From Oscillospiraceae bacterium (GTDB taxonomy: Bacteria; Bacillota; Clostridia; Oscillospirales; Oscillospiraceae), in the NCBI GenBank assembly GCA_017432615.1, contig JAFRIV010000031.1, forward strand, positions 1 to 64,000: a DNA stretch of 64,000 bases, read 5' to 3'. How positions within the stretch are numbered: position 1 is the stretch's first letter; each line of letters begins with the position of its first letter. Below are positions 33,576-41,384 of this stretch, one piece after another. The notes below the pieces were generated by a model. It was given only the letters and a program-made list of their open reading frames with translations, ran no database searches and was not told where the DNA came from. A program made the translations under genes and the position numbers.

Positions 33576-35603
33576 ATGATGGTTTATTGGGGTTTTGATC
33601 TGGGTGACGGGGAAAGCACTGTTGCCCGTGTTACCGAAGCGCTCAGCACGCCGGAGATTGTTGAAATCGACGGCAGAAAGGTTACCATTACCGTCTGGGC
33701 TGTTATGAAAAACGGAGAGATCCGCATCGGGGAAAATGCGGCCCGTTCCGCTTCTTCCGCCGTACGTTCTGCCGCACGCTTTAAAAGCCGGTTTCTGGAT
33801 GAGCAGTCTGACAGTGCCGGCCTGATCCGCGACTTCTCTTCCCGGATGTTTGAGCTGCTGCGCGCAAGCGGCGATCTCACCGGCGGGGAGAGCAGCAACA
33901 GTGTTTACATCGGCTGTCCGGCCGGATGGGATGCCGAGGCAAGAGGCCGTTATCAGCGTATTTTTGAAACGCTTGGCTTCCCTTCCCCGCGTGTCGTCTC
34001 GGAGTCCCGTGCCGTGATGGTGGGCGCTATCCAGTCCAATTCCGTTCAGGATTATATCGATCTGCGCACACGCTCTGTTCTGGTGGTGGATATCGGTTCC
34101 TCCACAACAGACTTTGCATATATCAACAAAGGCAAAGAAGCGGAGATCCGTACCGGCGGGGAAGTACGTCTGGGCGGAGGGGTAATGGATGAAGTCCTCC
34201 TCAACGCCTGTATCGATGCCTCCCCTGACGCCGCTGCTCTGCGCAAAGTCATGGAAGAAAGTGAGAGCTGGCGTGTTGATTGTGAACTGCACGCACGCCG
34301 TCTTAAAGAGCAGTATTATTCCCTTCCTGCGGAAGAACGTACGGAAGATGCCTGTATCGACCCTCTTCTTGTCGCCTATGACCGTCCCGTTATCCTGAAT
34401 CTGGTCATGAATGAAGCCATGTCCCGCCGCCTGACGGAAAAGCCCTGTCCGCAGCTGGGCGGCAAGAGTTTTCGTGATGTTTTTTGCGCCGGGCTGCAGG
34501 ATGTCCGGGAGAGCATCGGCGAAAATCAGCCTGAGCTTTTGTTCCTGACAGGCGGTGTCTCCCGCATGGAAGAGATTCGCACCTGGTGCCAGTCTGTTTT
34601 CCCGGAAGCCGTCATTTATTCCGATCGGGAACCGGAATTCAGTGTCGCACGGGGGCTTTCCTGGTGCGGCCGGATCGATGCCGAACTGATTCATTTTCGT
34701 GAAGACGTGGACGAGCTGATTACCTCCAGCGCGGTGGAAGCCATAGTTTCCGGTCATCTCCGTGATCTCTATCTCTCTGCGCTCAATGCGCTTCTGGACC
34801 CGCTTATGGAAAAAGCGGTAAAACCGGTACTGCTGGACTGGCAGAACGGGAAGATTGCCACTTTGCACGACATGCAGCTTGCCCTTCATGATCAGATTCG
34901 CATCTATCTCTATTCCGAAGAGGCAAAAGCCGTTTTGTATGAGCCTGTCAGCAACTGGCTCTTCACCGTTTCGGAAGAGTTGGAACAGCGGACCTCCGCC
35001 ATCTGCAGGCGCTATCATATTCCGGAGCGGTCTCTCGGCATCTCATCTGCCCTCTCCGCCAGTGATTTTCACCTTCTGGAAAAGCTCAATGCAAAAGATG
35101 TGCTCTCCGGAGACAGCCTGACCTGGACGGCTGTTTTTGTGGAGTCCATCATCTCGGTTATCATAGCCATGGCCTGCGGAGGCAGCGGTGTCGTGCTGAT
35201 CAGTGAAGGGCCCGTCGGCATGCTGATAGGTTTTCTGCTTTCCTTCCTGGTACTTGCTCTTAGCCATGCCATGGGGAAAAAAGCCCTCGATGAAAAACTG
35301 ATGAATGCCGATCTTCCTCTTCCCCTGCGGCGAATGGTGCTTTCTTCTCCGCTGCCCAAACTCTCTCTTCCGAAGCTCTCTCTGTCGAAGCTCAATCCGT
35401 TCCGGGAAAAGAAAGAAGAAGACCTTTCCGCCCGGCGGATGCGCTCCATCCGGAACAAGATCTTCTCCAACTATGAAAAACTGTTTTCCGAGTCCGAGGA
35501 TCCGGAACTGCTTGCGTTGAATGTCCGTATGAGCCGTGATATCTCTGCCCAGATCGAACAGCGCTTAAAAGAACTCGCCGAGCAGGTGGAAATTCCCCTA
35601 TAA
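33576..35603 (+). CDS. Membrane-anchored Hsp70/actin-fold ATPase
   Basis: 675 aa from ATG 33576. The actin-fold signatures are in order: GFDLGDGESTVARV (phosphate 1), VLVVDIGSSTTDFAYI (phosphate 2) and LLFLTGGVSRMEEI (adenosine). In place of the canonical substrate-binding domain it has a helical region, then two membrane helices (about 520-545 and 550-572), then a short repeat PKLSLPKLSLSKL and a charged coiled-coil tail. This is not DnaK. An assembly or surveillance role at the membrane is possible. Confidence 0.8.
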   Translation: MMVYWGFDLGDGESTVARVTEALSTPEIVEIDGRKVTITVWAVMKNGEIRIGENAARSASSAVRSAARFKSRFLDEQSDSAGLIRDFSSRMFELLRASGDLTGGESSNSVYIGCPAGWDAEARGRYQRIFETLGFPSPRVVSESRAVMVGAIQSNSVQDYIDLRTRSVLVVDIGSSTTDFAYINKGKEAEIRTGGEVRLGGGVMDEVLLNACIDASPDAAALRKVMEESESWRVDCELHARRLKEQYYSLPAEERTEDACIDPLLVAYDRPVILNLVMNEAMSRRLTEKPCPQLGGKSFRDVFCAGLQDVRESIGENQPELLFLTGGVSRMEEIRTWCQSVFPEAVIYSDREPEFSVARGLSWCGRIDAELIHFREDVDELITSSAVEAIVSGHLRDLYLSALNALLDPLMEKAVKPVLLDWQNGKIATLHDMQLALHDQIRIYLYSEEAKAVLYEPVSNWLFTVSEELEQRTSAICRRYHIPERSLGISSALSASDFHLLEKLNAKDVLSGDSLTWTAVFVESIISVIIAMACGGSGVVLISEGPVGMLIGFLLSFLVLALSHAMGKKALDEKLMNADLPLPLRRMVLSSPLPKLSLPKLSLSKLNPFREKKEEDLSARRMRSIRNKIFSNYEKLFSESEDPELLALNVRMSRDISAQIEQRLKELAEQVEIPL

Positions 35604-35679
35604 CCGTCCGAAAAGCGAAATCCTGTCATATCCGCAAGACCATATAGATCGACGCTAAGTACCGGGCTGAAATTAGGAT

Positions 35680-35767
35680 TGGTGGGAGAAGTTGGATTTG
35701 AACCAACGCAGCCTTTCGGCAGCGGATTTACAGTCCGCCCCATTTGACCAGACTCTGGCATTCTCCC
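35680..35767 (-). tRNA. tRNA-Tyr (GTA)
   Basis: Full cloverleaf with a long variable arm, anticodon loop CTGTAAA, acceptor GGGAGAA/TTCTCCC and encoded CCA. Last member of the compact array, only 3 nt from the next. Confidence 0.9.
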
Positions 35768-35770
35768 ATA

Positions 35771-35846
35771 TGGTGGGCTCTCCGGGAATCGAACCTGGGA
35801 CGCGCAGATCTTCAGTCTGCCGCTCTACCAACTGAGCTAAGAACCC
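35771..35846 (-). tRNA. tRNA-Phe (GAA)
   Basis: 76 nt, anticodon loop CTGAAGA, acceptor GGGTTCT/AGAGCCC with one U-G pair, encoded CCA. One A-C mismatch is seen in the T stem. Confidence 0.9.
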
Positions 35847-35849
35847 GTG

Positions 35850-35929
35850 TGGGGTGGGTGACCGGCTTCGAACCGACGACCTCCGGGGCCACCCCCCCCG
35901 GCGCTCTGACCAACTGAGCTACACTCACC
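35850..35929 (-). tRNA. tRNA-His (GTG), aberrant anticodon arm
   Basis: Identity comes from the 8-bp acceptor with G-1 opposite C73 and from GTG at the anticodon position. The anticodon arm contains an uninterrupted run of eight G (35892-35899 as C on the plus strand). This removes U33 and lengthens the arm by about two bases, and an A-C mismatch sits at acceptor pair 4-69. It is either a non-canonical or dead tRNA, or a homopolymer sequencing error. Confidence 0.6.
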
Positions 35930-35932
35930 AGA

Positions 35933-36006
35933 TGGTTGCAGGGGCGGGAGTTGGACCCGCTTTGGGCAGCTTATGAAGCTGTTGCATTACCGTTCTGCCA
36001 CCCTGC
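35933..36006 (-). tRNA. tRNA-Met (CAT)
   Basis: 74 nt, anticodon loop TTCATAA, encoded CCA. The T loop reads TCCAACT instead of the usual TTC start, and acceptor pair 7-66 is mismatched. A CAT anticodon could also be Ile2 after lysidine modification. Confidence 0.75.
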
Positions 36007-36010
36007 AGTA

Positions 36011-36098
36011 TGGTGCACGAAGTGAGACTCGAACTCACAAGCCCTTAGCGGGCACCGGGTCCTTAGCCCGGCGCGTATTCCAGTTCCGCCATTCGTAC
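36011..36098 (-). tRNA. tRNA-Leu (AAG)
   Basis: 88 nt with a long variable arm, anticodon loop CTAAGGA, acceptor GTACGAA/TTCGTGC, encoded CCA. An A34 anticodon for Leu is uncommon in bacteria, which normally use GAG. Confidence 0.82.
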
Positions 36099-36101
36099 AT
36101 G

Positions 36102-36182
36102 TGGCGCGCTCTACAGGGCTCGAACCTGTGACATGCGGATTAACAGTCCGCCGCTCTACCGACTGGACTGAGCTAAGAACGC
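36102..36182 (-). tRNA. tRNA-Asn (GTT) with expanded D loop
   Basis: Anticodon loop CTGTTAA, acceptor GCGTTCT/AGAGCGC, G73 and CCA all fit. The D loop carries an exact 5-base tandem duplication (CAGTCCAGTC), making it 13 nt instead of about 8. Confidence 0.75.
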
Positions 36183-36185
36183 ATG

Positions 36186-36259
36186 TGGCATGGGCCTGTG
36201 GATTTGAACCACAATGACCGGTTTTGGAGACCGGCATACTACCGTTGTATGAGACCCAT
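36186..36259 (-). tRNA. tRNA-Trp (CCA)
   Basis: 74 nt, anticodon loop CTCCAAA, acceptor ATGGGTC/GGCCCAT, G73, encoded CCA. Confidence 0.88.
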
Positions 36260-36262
36260 ATA

Positions 36263-36336
36263 TGGCACCGGATCATGGATTTGAACCATGACCTCCTGAG
36301 TCAGAGTCAGGCGTGCTGCCATTACACCAATCCGGA
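36263..36336 (-). tRNA. tRNA-Gln (CTG)
   Basis: 74 nt, anticodon loop CTCTGAC, acceptor TCCGGAT/ATCCGGT with the first pair open, G73, encoded CCA. Confidence 0.85.
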
Positions 36337-36341
36337 ATATA

Positions 36342-36418
36342 TGGTGATCCCTGCGGGATTTGAACCCGGCATTACCGCCTTGAAAGGGCGGTGACCTATC
36401 CTGTTAGTCGAAGGGACC
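36342..36418 (-). tRNA. tRNA-Glu (TTC)
   Basis: 77 nt, anticodon loop CTTTCAA, acceptor GGTCCCT/AGGGATC, A73, encoded CCA. First tRNA of the minus-strand array. Confidence 0.88.
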
Positions 36419-36421
36419 GTG

Positions 36422-36450
36422 CCAGCCCGATCATTTGGGCTGGTTTTTAT
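36422..36450 (+). terminator. Hairpin with U-tract between tRNA array and XRE gene
   Basis: CCAGCCC/GGGCTGG stem followed by TTTTTATT, readable as a terminator only on the plus strand. It may stop antisense transcription into the XRE gene. On the minus strand the same stem would sit between the XRE gene and the tRNAs without a U-tract. Confidence 0.5.
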
Positions 36451-36461
36451 TATGTGGGGAT

Positions 36462-36704
36462 TCAGATCGTTCCATCGACTTGAAATATCAGGATATCCTC
36501 GATCCTCACCCTGAACACTACTGCAAGGACGACAAGGTTGTCCACGGTCGGCAAAGCCGTGCCGCGCTGCCACTTGTAAATGGCCTGAGGGGTGCTGAAG
36601 CCGAAGATTAACTGGAGATCCTTCACGGTCAGGCCTGCGTTGACTCGCAAGTGTGCGATGTTGATTCCTGTTGCGGTCAAGTCAATGACCGGTATTCGAT
36701 TCAT
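36462..36704 (-). CDS. Small XRE-type helix-turn-helix protein
   Basis: 80 aa from ATG 36704, which follows AGGAG. An HTH occupies about residues 18-70 (AGLTVKDLQLIFGFSTPQAI). No other domain. Its stop lies 44 bp before the tRNA array on the same strand, so the array may be transcribed from its promoter. Candidate regulator of the island. Confidence 0.8.
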   Translation of the reverse strand: MNRIPVIDLTATGINIAHLRVNAGLTVKDLQLIFGFSTPQAIYKWQRGTALPTVDNLVVLAVVFRVRIEDILIFQVDGTI

Positions 36705-37054
36705 TTCATTTACGCTCCTGTTCCGGCCTTGTGGCCTGTGACACATATTGTTTGTAATACATAAAGGCCGCTTGCCTCATACAAGACAAGCGGCCCGTGA
36801 AGTACCTGATTAGCCTATTCTGGCTGTCGTTTCACAGTTCTGTTCTCTGTCTTATATGGGCATGCCAAAGGACCATGCATCTTGTAATTAAAGCTGCACT
36901 GCGAACGACCCTGATATTCGGATTTGAACAAAACGGAGATCTGTCTGAGGATCATTTCTTTTTTCCTTTCCGGGCATAGTCCTGATTTCTGCTTTTACTA
37001 TACCACCCTGTTTCCGAGAAGTAAAGAAACCCGTAGTATAAAATGCACCTGTCG
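36705..37054. other. Intergenic region with hairpin
   Basis: 350 bp without a gene. GGCCGCTTG/CAAGCGGCC (about 36763-36794) with a weak TTTAT tail on the minus strand may terminate the nucleotidyltransferase transcript. The rest is unremarkable. Confidence 0.5.
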
Positions 37055-37807
37055 TTATTGAAGCTGGGACAGAAATAGCCGATCCAGTTCCTCCCACCCA
37101 CGGTTTGCGTCTTCCGACAGCTGAACAATACGGGAGCGTACTTCTTCGATGCTGCTGTCCAGGTAACGGTTGATGCTCTCGATTTTTGGAATGGTTTTGA
37201 TCTCTGGAGCATTCATCTTCAAATTGAGCAGCCGGTCGATATCCGGAAGCAGAGCGGGATCAAGTTCCGTTTCTACCAATTCGGAAAAGAGCATGGGCGG
37301 AGGGGTATCTTTGTCCAGGATCCATCTGCAGGCCAGGACAGGGCGAAGCACATAAAAGTATTTTTTGGCCTTGACCATGTCACCCTTCAGGTATTCGCGG
37401 TAGTTGCTGCTGGCCATGCTGAGGTAGTGGCTCAGCCCACGCTTGGATGAGAAATACCTCTGCATTACAGCACGGAACTCATCTGCAAATGCGTTCTCGC
37501 GATACACGATCGGCGAAGAGAACCACTCAAACAGTGTCGGGTTCGATGCACGCAAAAGGCGCAGCGTTTTGTCCAGATCCCAGCCGTTGATATCCAACTC
37601 TTCCTCGATGGGCAGTTCAATCACGTCTCTGTTCTTTTCCAAACGCAGATAATCCTCTTTAGGACGGACATAGATAAAACGCACGTCGTAGTCACTGTCC
37701 GGAGAGGCAAAGCCCCAGGCACGGCTGCCGGACTCAACTGCCAACAGAATCCTTACGTTTTCCTTCTTTTCAATTTCACTCAGTTTGTATAGAATCGTTT
37801 CCCTCAC
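37055..37807 (-). CDS. YcgL/COG3541-type nucleotidyltransferase
   Basis: 250 aa from GTG 37807 after GGAGG. The polymerase-beta-like site GSRAWGFASPDSDYDVRF (near residue 27) has the GS and the two Asp residues needed for metal-dependent nucleotide transfer. The C-terminal helical domain fits the predicted nucleotidyltransferase family COG3541. Located just downstream of rtcB on the same strand, it could process RNA ends in this RNA-repair island. That role is inferred from context. Confidence 0.85.
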   Translation of the reverse strand: MRETILYKLSEIEKKENVRILLAVESGSRAWGFASPDSDYDVRFIYVRPKEDYLRLEKNRDVIELPIEEELDINGWDLDKTLRLLRASNPTLFEWFSSPIVYRENAFADEFRAVMQRYFSSKRGLSHYLSMASSNYREYLKGDMVKAKKYFYVLRPVLACRWILDKDTPPPMLFSELVETELDPALLPDIDRLLNLKMNAPEIKTIPKIESINRYLDSSIEEVRSRIVQLSEDANRGWEELDRLFLSQLQ

Positions 37808-37952
37808 AGGGCATTTCCTCCTTCCTTAAGTATTCGATGATCATTTCTTTTGCTTTTCCCGTTGCCCGCTTGTCCCGGATAGTGGGAGCGTCAGGTTGAT
37901 TCCCTACAGGCAACCTATCTGCTGGGCATACGCGCTTTTGACCATTGCCACC

Positions 37953-39155
37953 TTACTCCGCTGCCTTGAAGTTATAAACCGGGCGGATTCTCTCGATGAT
38001 GTAGGCAGTGGGGCCAATCTCGGAGACGATCTCATCAATGGGCTTGTATGCCATAGGCGATTCGTCAAGCGTATCGCTCACGACACAGGAAGACCAGATA
38101 CCCTCCATCTCGGCGGTATATTCATCCATCGAGAGCTGGGCGAACGCCTGCTTGCGGCTCATGATGCGTCCGGCGCCATGTGGAGCAGAGCAATTCCATT
38201 CCTCGTTGCCCTTGCCGCTGCAGATGAGGCTGCCGTCACGCATATTGATGGGGATCAGCAGCTTTTCTCCGGCTTCTGCAGAGACAGAACCCTTGCGGAG
38301 GATCATCTTCTCGGTATCAATGTAATTGTGAATCGTAGTAAACTCCTCGACCTTCGTCAGCCCCATGCCGCGCAGGATCACATCGGTCATGGCTTTGCGG
38401 TTGAGCATGGCAAAGTGCTGGGTAATACGCATGTCGTGGATGTAATCTTCAAAAAGCTTTCCCTCTACATAAGCAAGATCCTTGGGGATGCTGATAGGAT
38501 GTTCCCTGCGCAGTTCGTTGATGGCGCTCTGGATATCTTTCCAGCGGCCTGCGGTACGGTATTCGGCAATCAGCTCGTCGATTTGATGACGGGCGCCGCC
38601 CCACATAGCAAAGCGGCCCTGATCCTGGTAGTACTTGCATACCTGAGTGCCGAGATGACGGCTGCCGGAGTGGACGACGAGATACAGTTCGCCGTTCTCT
38701 CCGCGGTCGACTTCGATAAAATGGTTGCCTCCGCCGAGGGTTCCGATGCTGCGCTTTGCCCGCTCAATGGAAACATAGGGCGCACAGCAAAGCTGGTAAA
38801 GATTGATTTCTTCGTTGTACGGATGCTCATCCTTGCGGATATTCTGCCCGCAGGGTATTTCCTTACGGATCAGGGCATCCAAGGCGGCAAAATCTATTTC
38901 CTTCTCCGCAAGACGGACCGTCTCCATTCCGCACCCAATGTCCACGCCAACCATACCGGGAACGATTTTATCCTGAATCGTCATGGTCGTTCCGATGGTG
39001 CAGCCCTTTCCGGCATGCACGTCAGGCATGATGCGGATCTTACAGCCGGCAAAAGCCTCCTGGTCGCAGACGGTCTTGATCTGAAGTTCAGCAGCCGGCT
39101 CGAGTGCAGGTGTATAACAAAGGGCAGTGTTGTGCAGTCCTCGTATTTCTATCAT
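37953..39155 (-). CDS. rtcB: RNA-splicing ligase RtcB
   Basis: 400 aa. All active-site elements are seen: DIGCGMETV (metal Cys, near residue 75), GGGNHFIEV, VHSGSRHLG, and SAPHGAGR (near 324), whose His carries the GMP intermediate. RtcB joins 2',3'-cyclic phosphate or 3'-phosphate ends to 5'-OH ends using GTP, as in tRNA repair. It follows the Ro-like gene after an intercistronic hairpin, a pairing known from other bacterial RNA-repair operons. Confidence 0.95.
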   Translation of the reverse strand: MIEIRGLHNTALCYTPALEPAAELQIKTVCDQEAFAGCKIRIMPDVHAGKGCTIGTTMTIQDKIVPGMVGVDIGCGMETVRLAEKEIDFAALDALIRKEIPCGQNIRKDEHPYNEEINLYQLCCAPYVSIERAKRSIGTLGGGNHFIEVDRGENGELYLVVHSGSRHLGTQVCKYYQDQGRFAMWGGARHQIDELIAEYRTAGRWKDIQSAINELRREHPISIPKDLAYVEGKLFEDYIHDMRITQHFAMLNRKAMTDVILRGMGLTKVEEFTTIHNYIDTEKMILRKGSVSAEAGEKLLIPINMRDGSLICSGKGNEEWNCSAPHGAGRIMSRKQAFAQLSMDEYTAEMEGIWSSCVVSDTLDESPMAYKPIDEIVSEIGPTAYIIERIRPVYNFKAAE

Positions 39156-39177
39156 TTCACTTCTTTCCTTTCAAAAA

Positions 39178-39226
39178 GCGGACGCACGGCGATTCCGTAA
39201 TCAAATCGGATACCGTGCGCCCGCTC
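39178..39226 (-). terminator. Terminator-like hairpin between Ro-like gene and rtcB
   Basis: On the minus strand a long stem (GCG..CGCACGG pairing with CCGTGCG..CGC, with inner CCGAT/ATCGG-type pairs) ends in CTTTTTG. Placed between two operon genes, it probably acts as a partial terminator or RNA-stability element setting the ligase level. Confidence 0.65.
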
Positions 39227-39250
39227 GTCTTTCTCTGGGAGCTGGCAAGC

Positions 39251-40702
39251 TTATGCGGCGATGGGAGCGTACCGCTCCGTATCGATCACGCTCAGCATGA
39301 AGTCGTACGGATTCAGTTCGCCTTCCATGACCATAGAGAAGATCCGGGGACTGTTGCCGGAAACCAGCGCAACACCGCGGCCATTCTCTTTTACAGGCTG
39401 CTGCTCATGACGGCTGTCAACGTTCCAGAACACGAGGTCCGGGAGTTTGTAGCCGGCAGCCGCATAGCTTGCCCTTGCGTTTTCGAAGTTCGTCATGGAC
39501 GAGTTCATCACGCAGTCATCAAACTCCATGTCGGAGATGATATACAGCTTTGCGGGCATCTCAGCCTGAGGGACATGGTTTTCTACCGCCGCCTGCAGAA
39601 TCAGATCGAATACCGCCTCCAGGTTGGTGTTGGCGCATTCGTTGAAGGTTCTGCAGTAGCGCACCTTCTCCACGAAATCTTTTCCCTTGATCTCAACAAG
39701 CCGGGGGCTCATGGAGAAGGCGAGGAAATGATTGTGGAATTTGCCTTTATTATGTTCCGCGAAATAAATCGCGAGAGATTGCGCGACCGCTGCGGGCATC
39801 GGCTTGCTGCCCCAGTACATGGAGCCGGAGCCGTCCGCCACGACAAGTGCGTTCTCATCAGTCGTGAAGTCCTCCAGCGTTCGCCAGGTGACGTCCAGAG
39901 ACCGGCGTTCTTCCTCGGAGCAATCATACGCGTGCTCGACGAGCTCATAGGGCATCAGCGTGCCGGTGTGCAGCTTCTCCTCGCCGCGATCTACCTTATC
40001 CATGAAAGCGCCGTAACGCTCACCGTCATTGCGAAGGAACGCCTTACGGTACTTGAACATGGCCTTGGACGGCTGCTTGGAGTAATCGAACGTGTAGTCC
40101 TTCTCACGGAGATTGTTCTCGATGATCCGGATACACGCGCGAAGCTTGGTCAGCGCCTTGCGGTAGTCACGGTCGGACAGGCCGAAGGACTTAGCAACCA
40201 GCTTGGCCATGACAACCGTTTCCTGATTGGACGCGTTGACGGAAGGCAGCCACTTCCCAAGCAGGGAAATGTCACCGCTGTTCTCCAGTGCGGCAAGATC
40301 CTCCCGGAACTGCTTTTTCAGCAGCGCCATGGCTTCCTTGCAGCAGGGAGTCTTCAGCAATACAAGAACATCATCCCAGCGGCCGTACTCAGCGATATAG
40401 GGCAGGTTCCTCACAACGGAGCCCTTTTCGTTGGATGCAAGCCAGGAAAGGATGCTCCGGAACACGCGGCGCTCGCCAAGGCCGCCACGCACGTCACGGG
40501 CATAGAACAGGATCTTCATAGCCAGATCAGGATTCTCCGCATACGCCTTCAGGAAGCGGTTGCAGATATCCTGCTCGTCTGCACCGCGCAGGGCACCAAT
40601 GGTGGCGAAAAGATCAAGGCAGTCTTTCCCACTGGTGCGATACGTGACTGCACCGTTTTCGGTATAGGTTTTGTTAGCAGTTTTCTTCAGGACTTCCAGC
40701 AC
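39251..40702 (-). CDS. Ro60-like VWA protein (TROVE/DUF2828 type)
   Basis: 483 aa from GTG 40702, eight bases after AAGGAGG. The N-terminal two-thirds is helical repeat, with ARDVRGGLGERRVFR near residue 65, the hallmark of Ro/TROVE-type RNA-binding rings, and YTFDYSKQPSKAMFKYRKAF near 205. The C-terminal third is a VWA domain with a metal-ion site DGSGSM near 290. Ro proteins bind misfolded RNA and Y RNAs. Between the structured-RNA leader and rtcB, a Y-RNA-type partnership is plausible. Family boundary between TROVE and DUF2828 not resolved by eye. Confidence 0.82.
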   Translation of the reverse strand: MLEVLKKTANKTYTENGAVTYRTSGKDCLDLFATIGALRGADEQDICNRFLKAYAENPDLAMKILFYARDVRGGLGERRVFRSILSWLASNEKGSVVRNLPYIAEYGRWDDVLVLLKTPCCKEAMALLKKQFREDLAALENSGDISLLGKWLPSVNASNQETVVMAKLVAKSFGLSDRDYRKALTKLRACIRIIENNLREKDYTFDYSKQPSKAMFKYRKAFLRNDGERYGAFMDKVDRGEEKLHTGTLMPYELVEHAYDCSEEERRSLDVTWRTLEDFTTDENALVVADGSGSMYWGSKPMPAAVAQSLAIYFAEHNKGKFHNHFLAFSMSPRLVEIKGKDFVEKVRYCRTFNECANTNLEAVFDLILQAAVENHVPQAEMPAKLYIISDMEFDDCVMNSSMTNFENARASYAAAGYKLPDLVFWNVDSRHEQQPVKENGRGVALVSGNSPRIFSMVMEGELNPYDFMLSVIDTERYAPIAA

Positions 40703-40840
40703 GGGAAAGACCTCCTTTACAAATGATATAAAACAAGGCACAGTTTGCTGTTTACAGCTTTTTTTGACCGATACATCTTTCTTTTTTCTAATGGGTTGAA
40801 AAGTAAAAAGTGTTGCTGTCTATGCCTTTATTAACTAATC

Positions 40841-40936
40841 AAGGTGTGCCCCTTGGCGGGCTGTGTCCTGCGCACGGCAGGAAGGGTTTGCCAAGCCCTG
40901 ACCTGGACAGATGATTTTGCTGTACACACCTTTTTT
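40841..40936 (+). ncRNA. Candidate Y-like structured RNA
   Basis: Eight-base ends AAGGTGTG (40841-40848) and CACACCTT (40925-40932) pair perfectly and enclose nested stems CTTGGC/GCCAAG (40852-40857 with 40890-40895) and TCCTGC/GCAGGA (40866-40871 with 40877-40882). On the plus strand the RNA ends in TTTTTT, like a terminator. End-to-end pairing and a location beside a Ro-like gene recall Y RNAs. Transcribed strand is uncertain because the stems also form on the minus strand. Confidence 0.5.
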
Positions 40937-41209
40937 ACCAAGTAGTTTTCCCATCTGGTAATTGGCCGGTCCAAAGCACGCTCTTAAGATAATCAGTCTT
41001 GAATAAAAGAAGGTGATTAACATTGCTGTCAGTGCTTTTCATCGGAATATGAAAGGATCTTTATCCCTCAATCTGCGCCGGACTACCAGCCTCATGCGCT
41101 GAGGGGATTTTGCGGTGGCTTCAAGATTCTTTTGCCTCACAAACCGATGCGACCGTTTATAGGGCAAGCCGGGCTTCAGTTGCCCGGGGCCTTTCAAAAA
41201 AGCAAGGCA

Positions 41210-41280
41210 CCATCGAAGCGGGATTCGAACCCGCAGTCGCCGGTTATGAGCCGGCTGCTAAACCATTCAGCTATTCATAA
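41210..41280 (-). ncRNA. tRNA-like RNA with CAT anticodon loop, no CCA
   Basis: Anticodon stem GCCGG/CCGGC with loop CTCATAA, T arm GCGGG-TTCGAAT-CCCGC and a D arm are intact. The acceptor pairs at only about four positions (TTATGAA against TTCGATG), no CCA is encoded, and TTTTTT follows. More likely a tRNA mimic or decayed tRNA than a translating tRNA. Confidence 0.6.
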
Positions 41281-41311
41281 TTGCTGTTAGTGCCTTTCAA
41301 GACACATTTTT

Positions 41312-41384
41312 GAATTCATGCGGGATTCGAACCCGCGCCCCCCTGGTCCGAAACCAGGTGCTCTCCAGTAGAGCTAATGGATTC
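41312..41384 (-). ncRNA. tRNA-like RNA with TCG (Arg) anticodon, no CCA
   Basis: All four arms form: D arm GCTC/GAGC, anticodon stem CCTGG/CCAGG with loop TTTCGGA, T arm GCGGG-TTCGAAT-CCCGC, and an 8-bp acceptor GAATCCAT/ATGAATTC with one mismatch and a G-1:C73 pair reminiscent of tRNA-His. No CCA is encoded, unlike the nine-tRNA array. Confidence 0.65.

Noticed and set aside
33318-35018. Antisense frame of 566 codons opposite the Hsp70-like gene
   Set aside because: No start signals or recognisable motif; sense gene has all three ATPase signatures.
37896-40726. Long plus-strand frames (434 and 540 codons) opposite rtcB and the Ro-like gene
   Set aside because: The minus-strand genes have complete active-site motifs; the plus frames are shadows.
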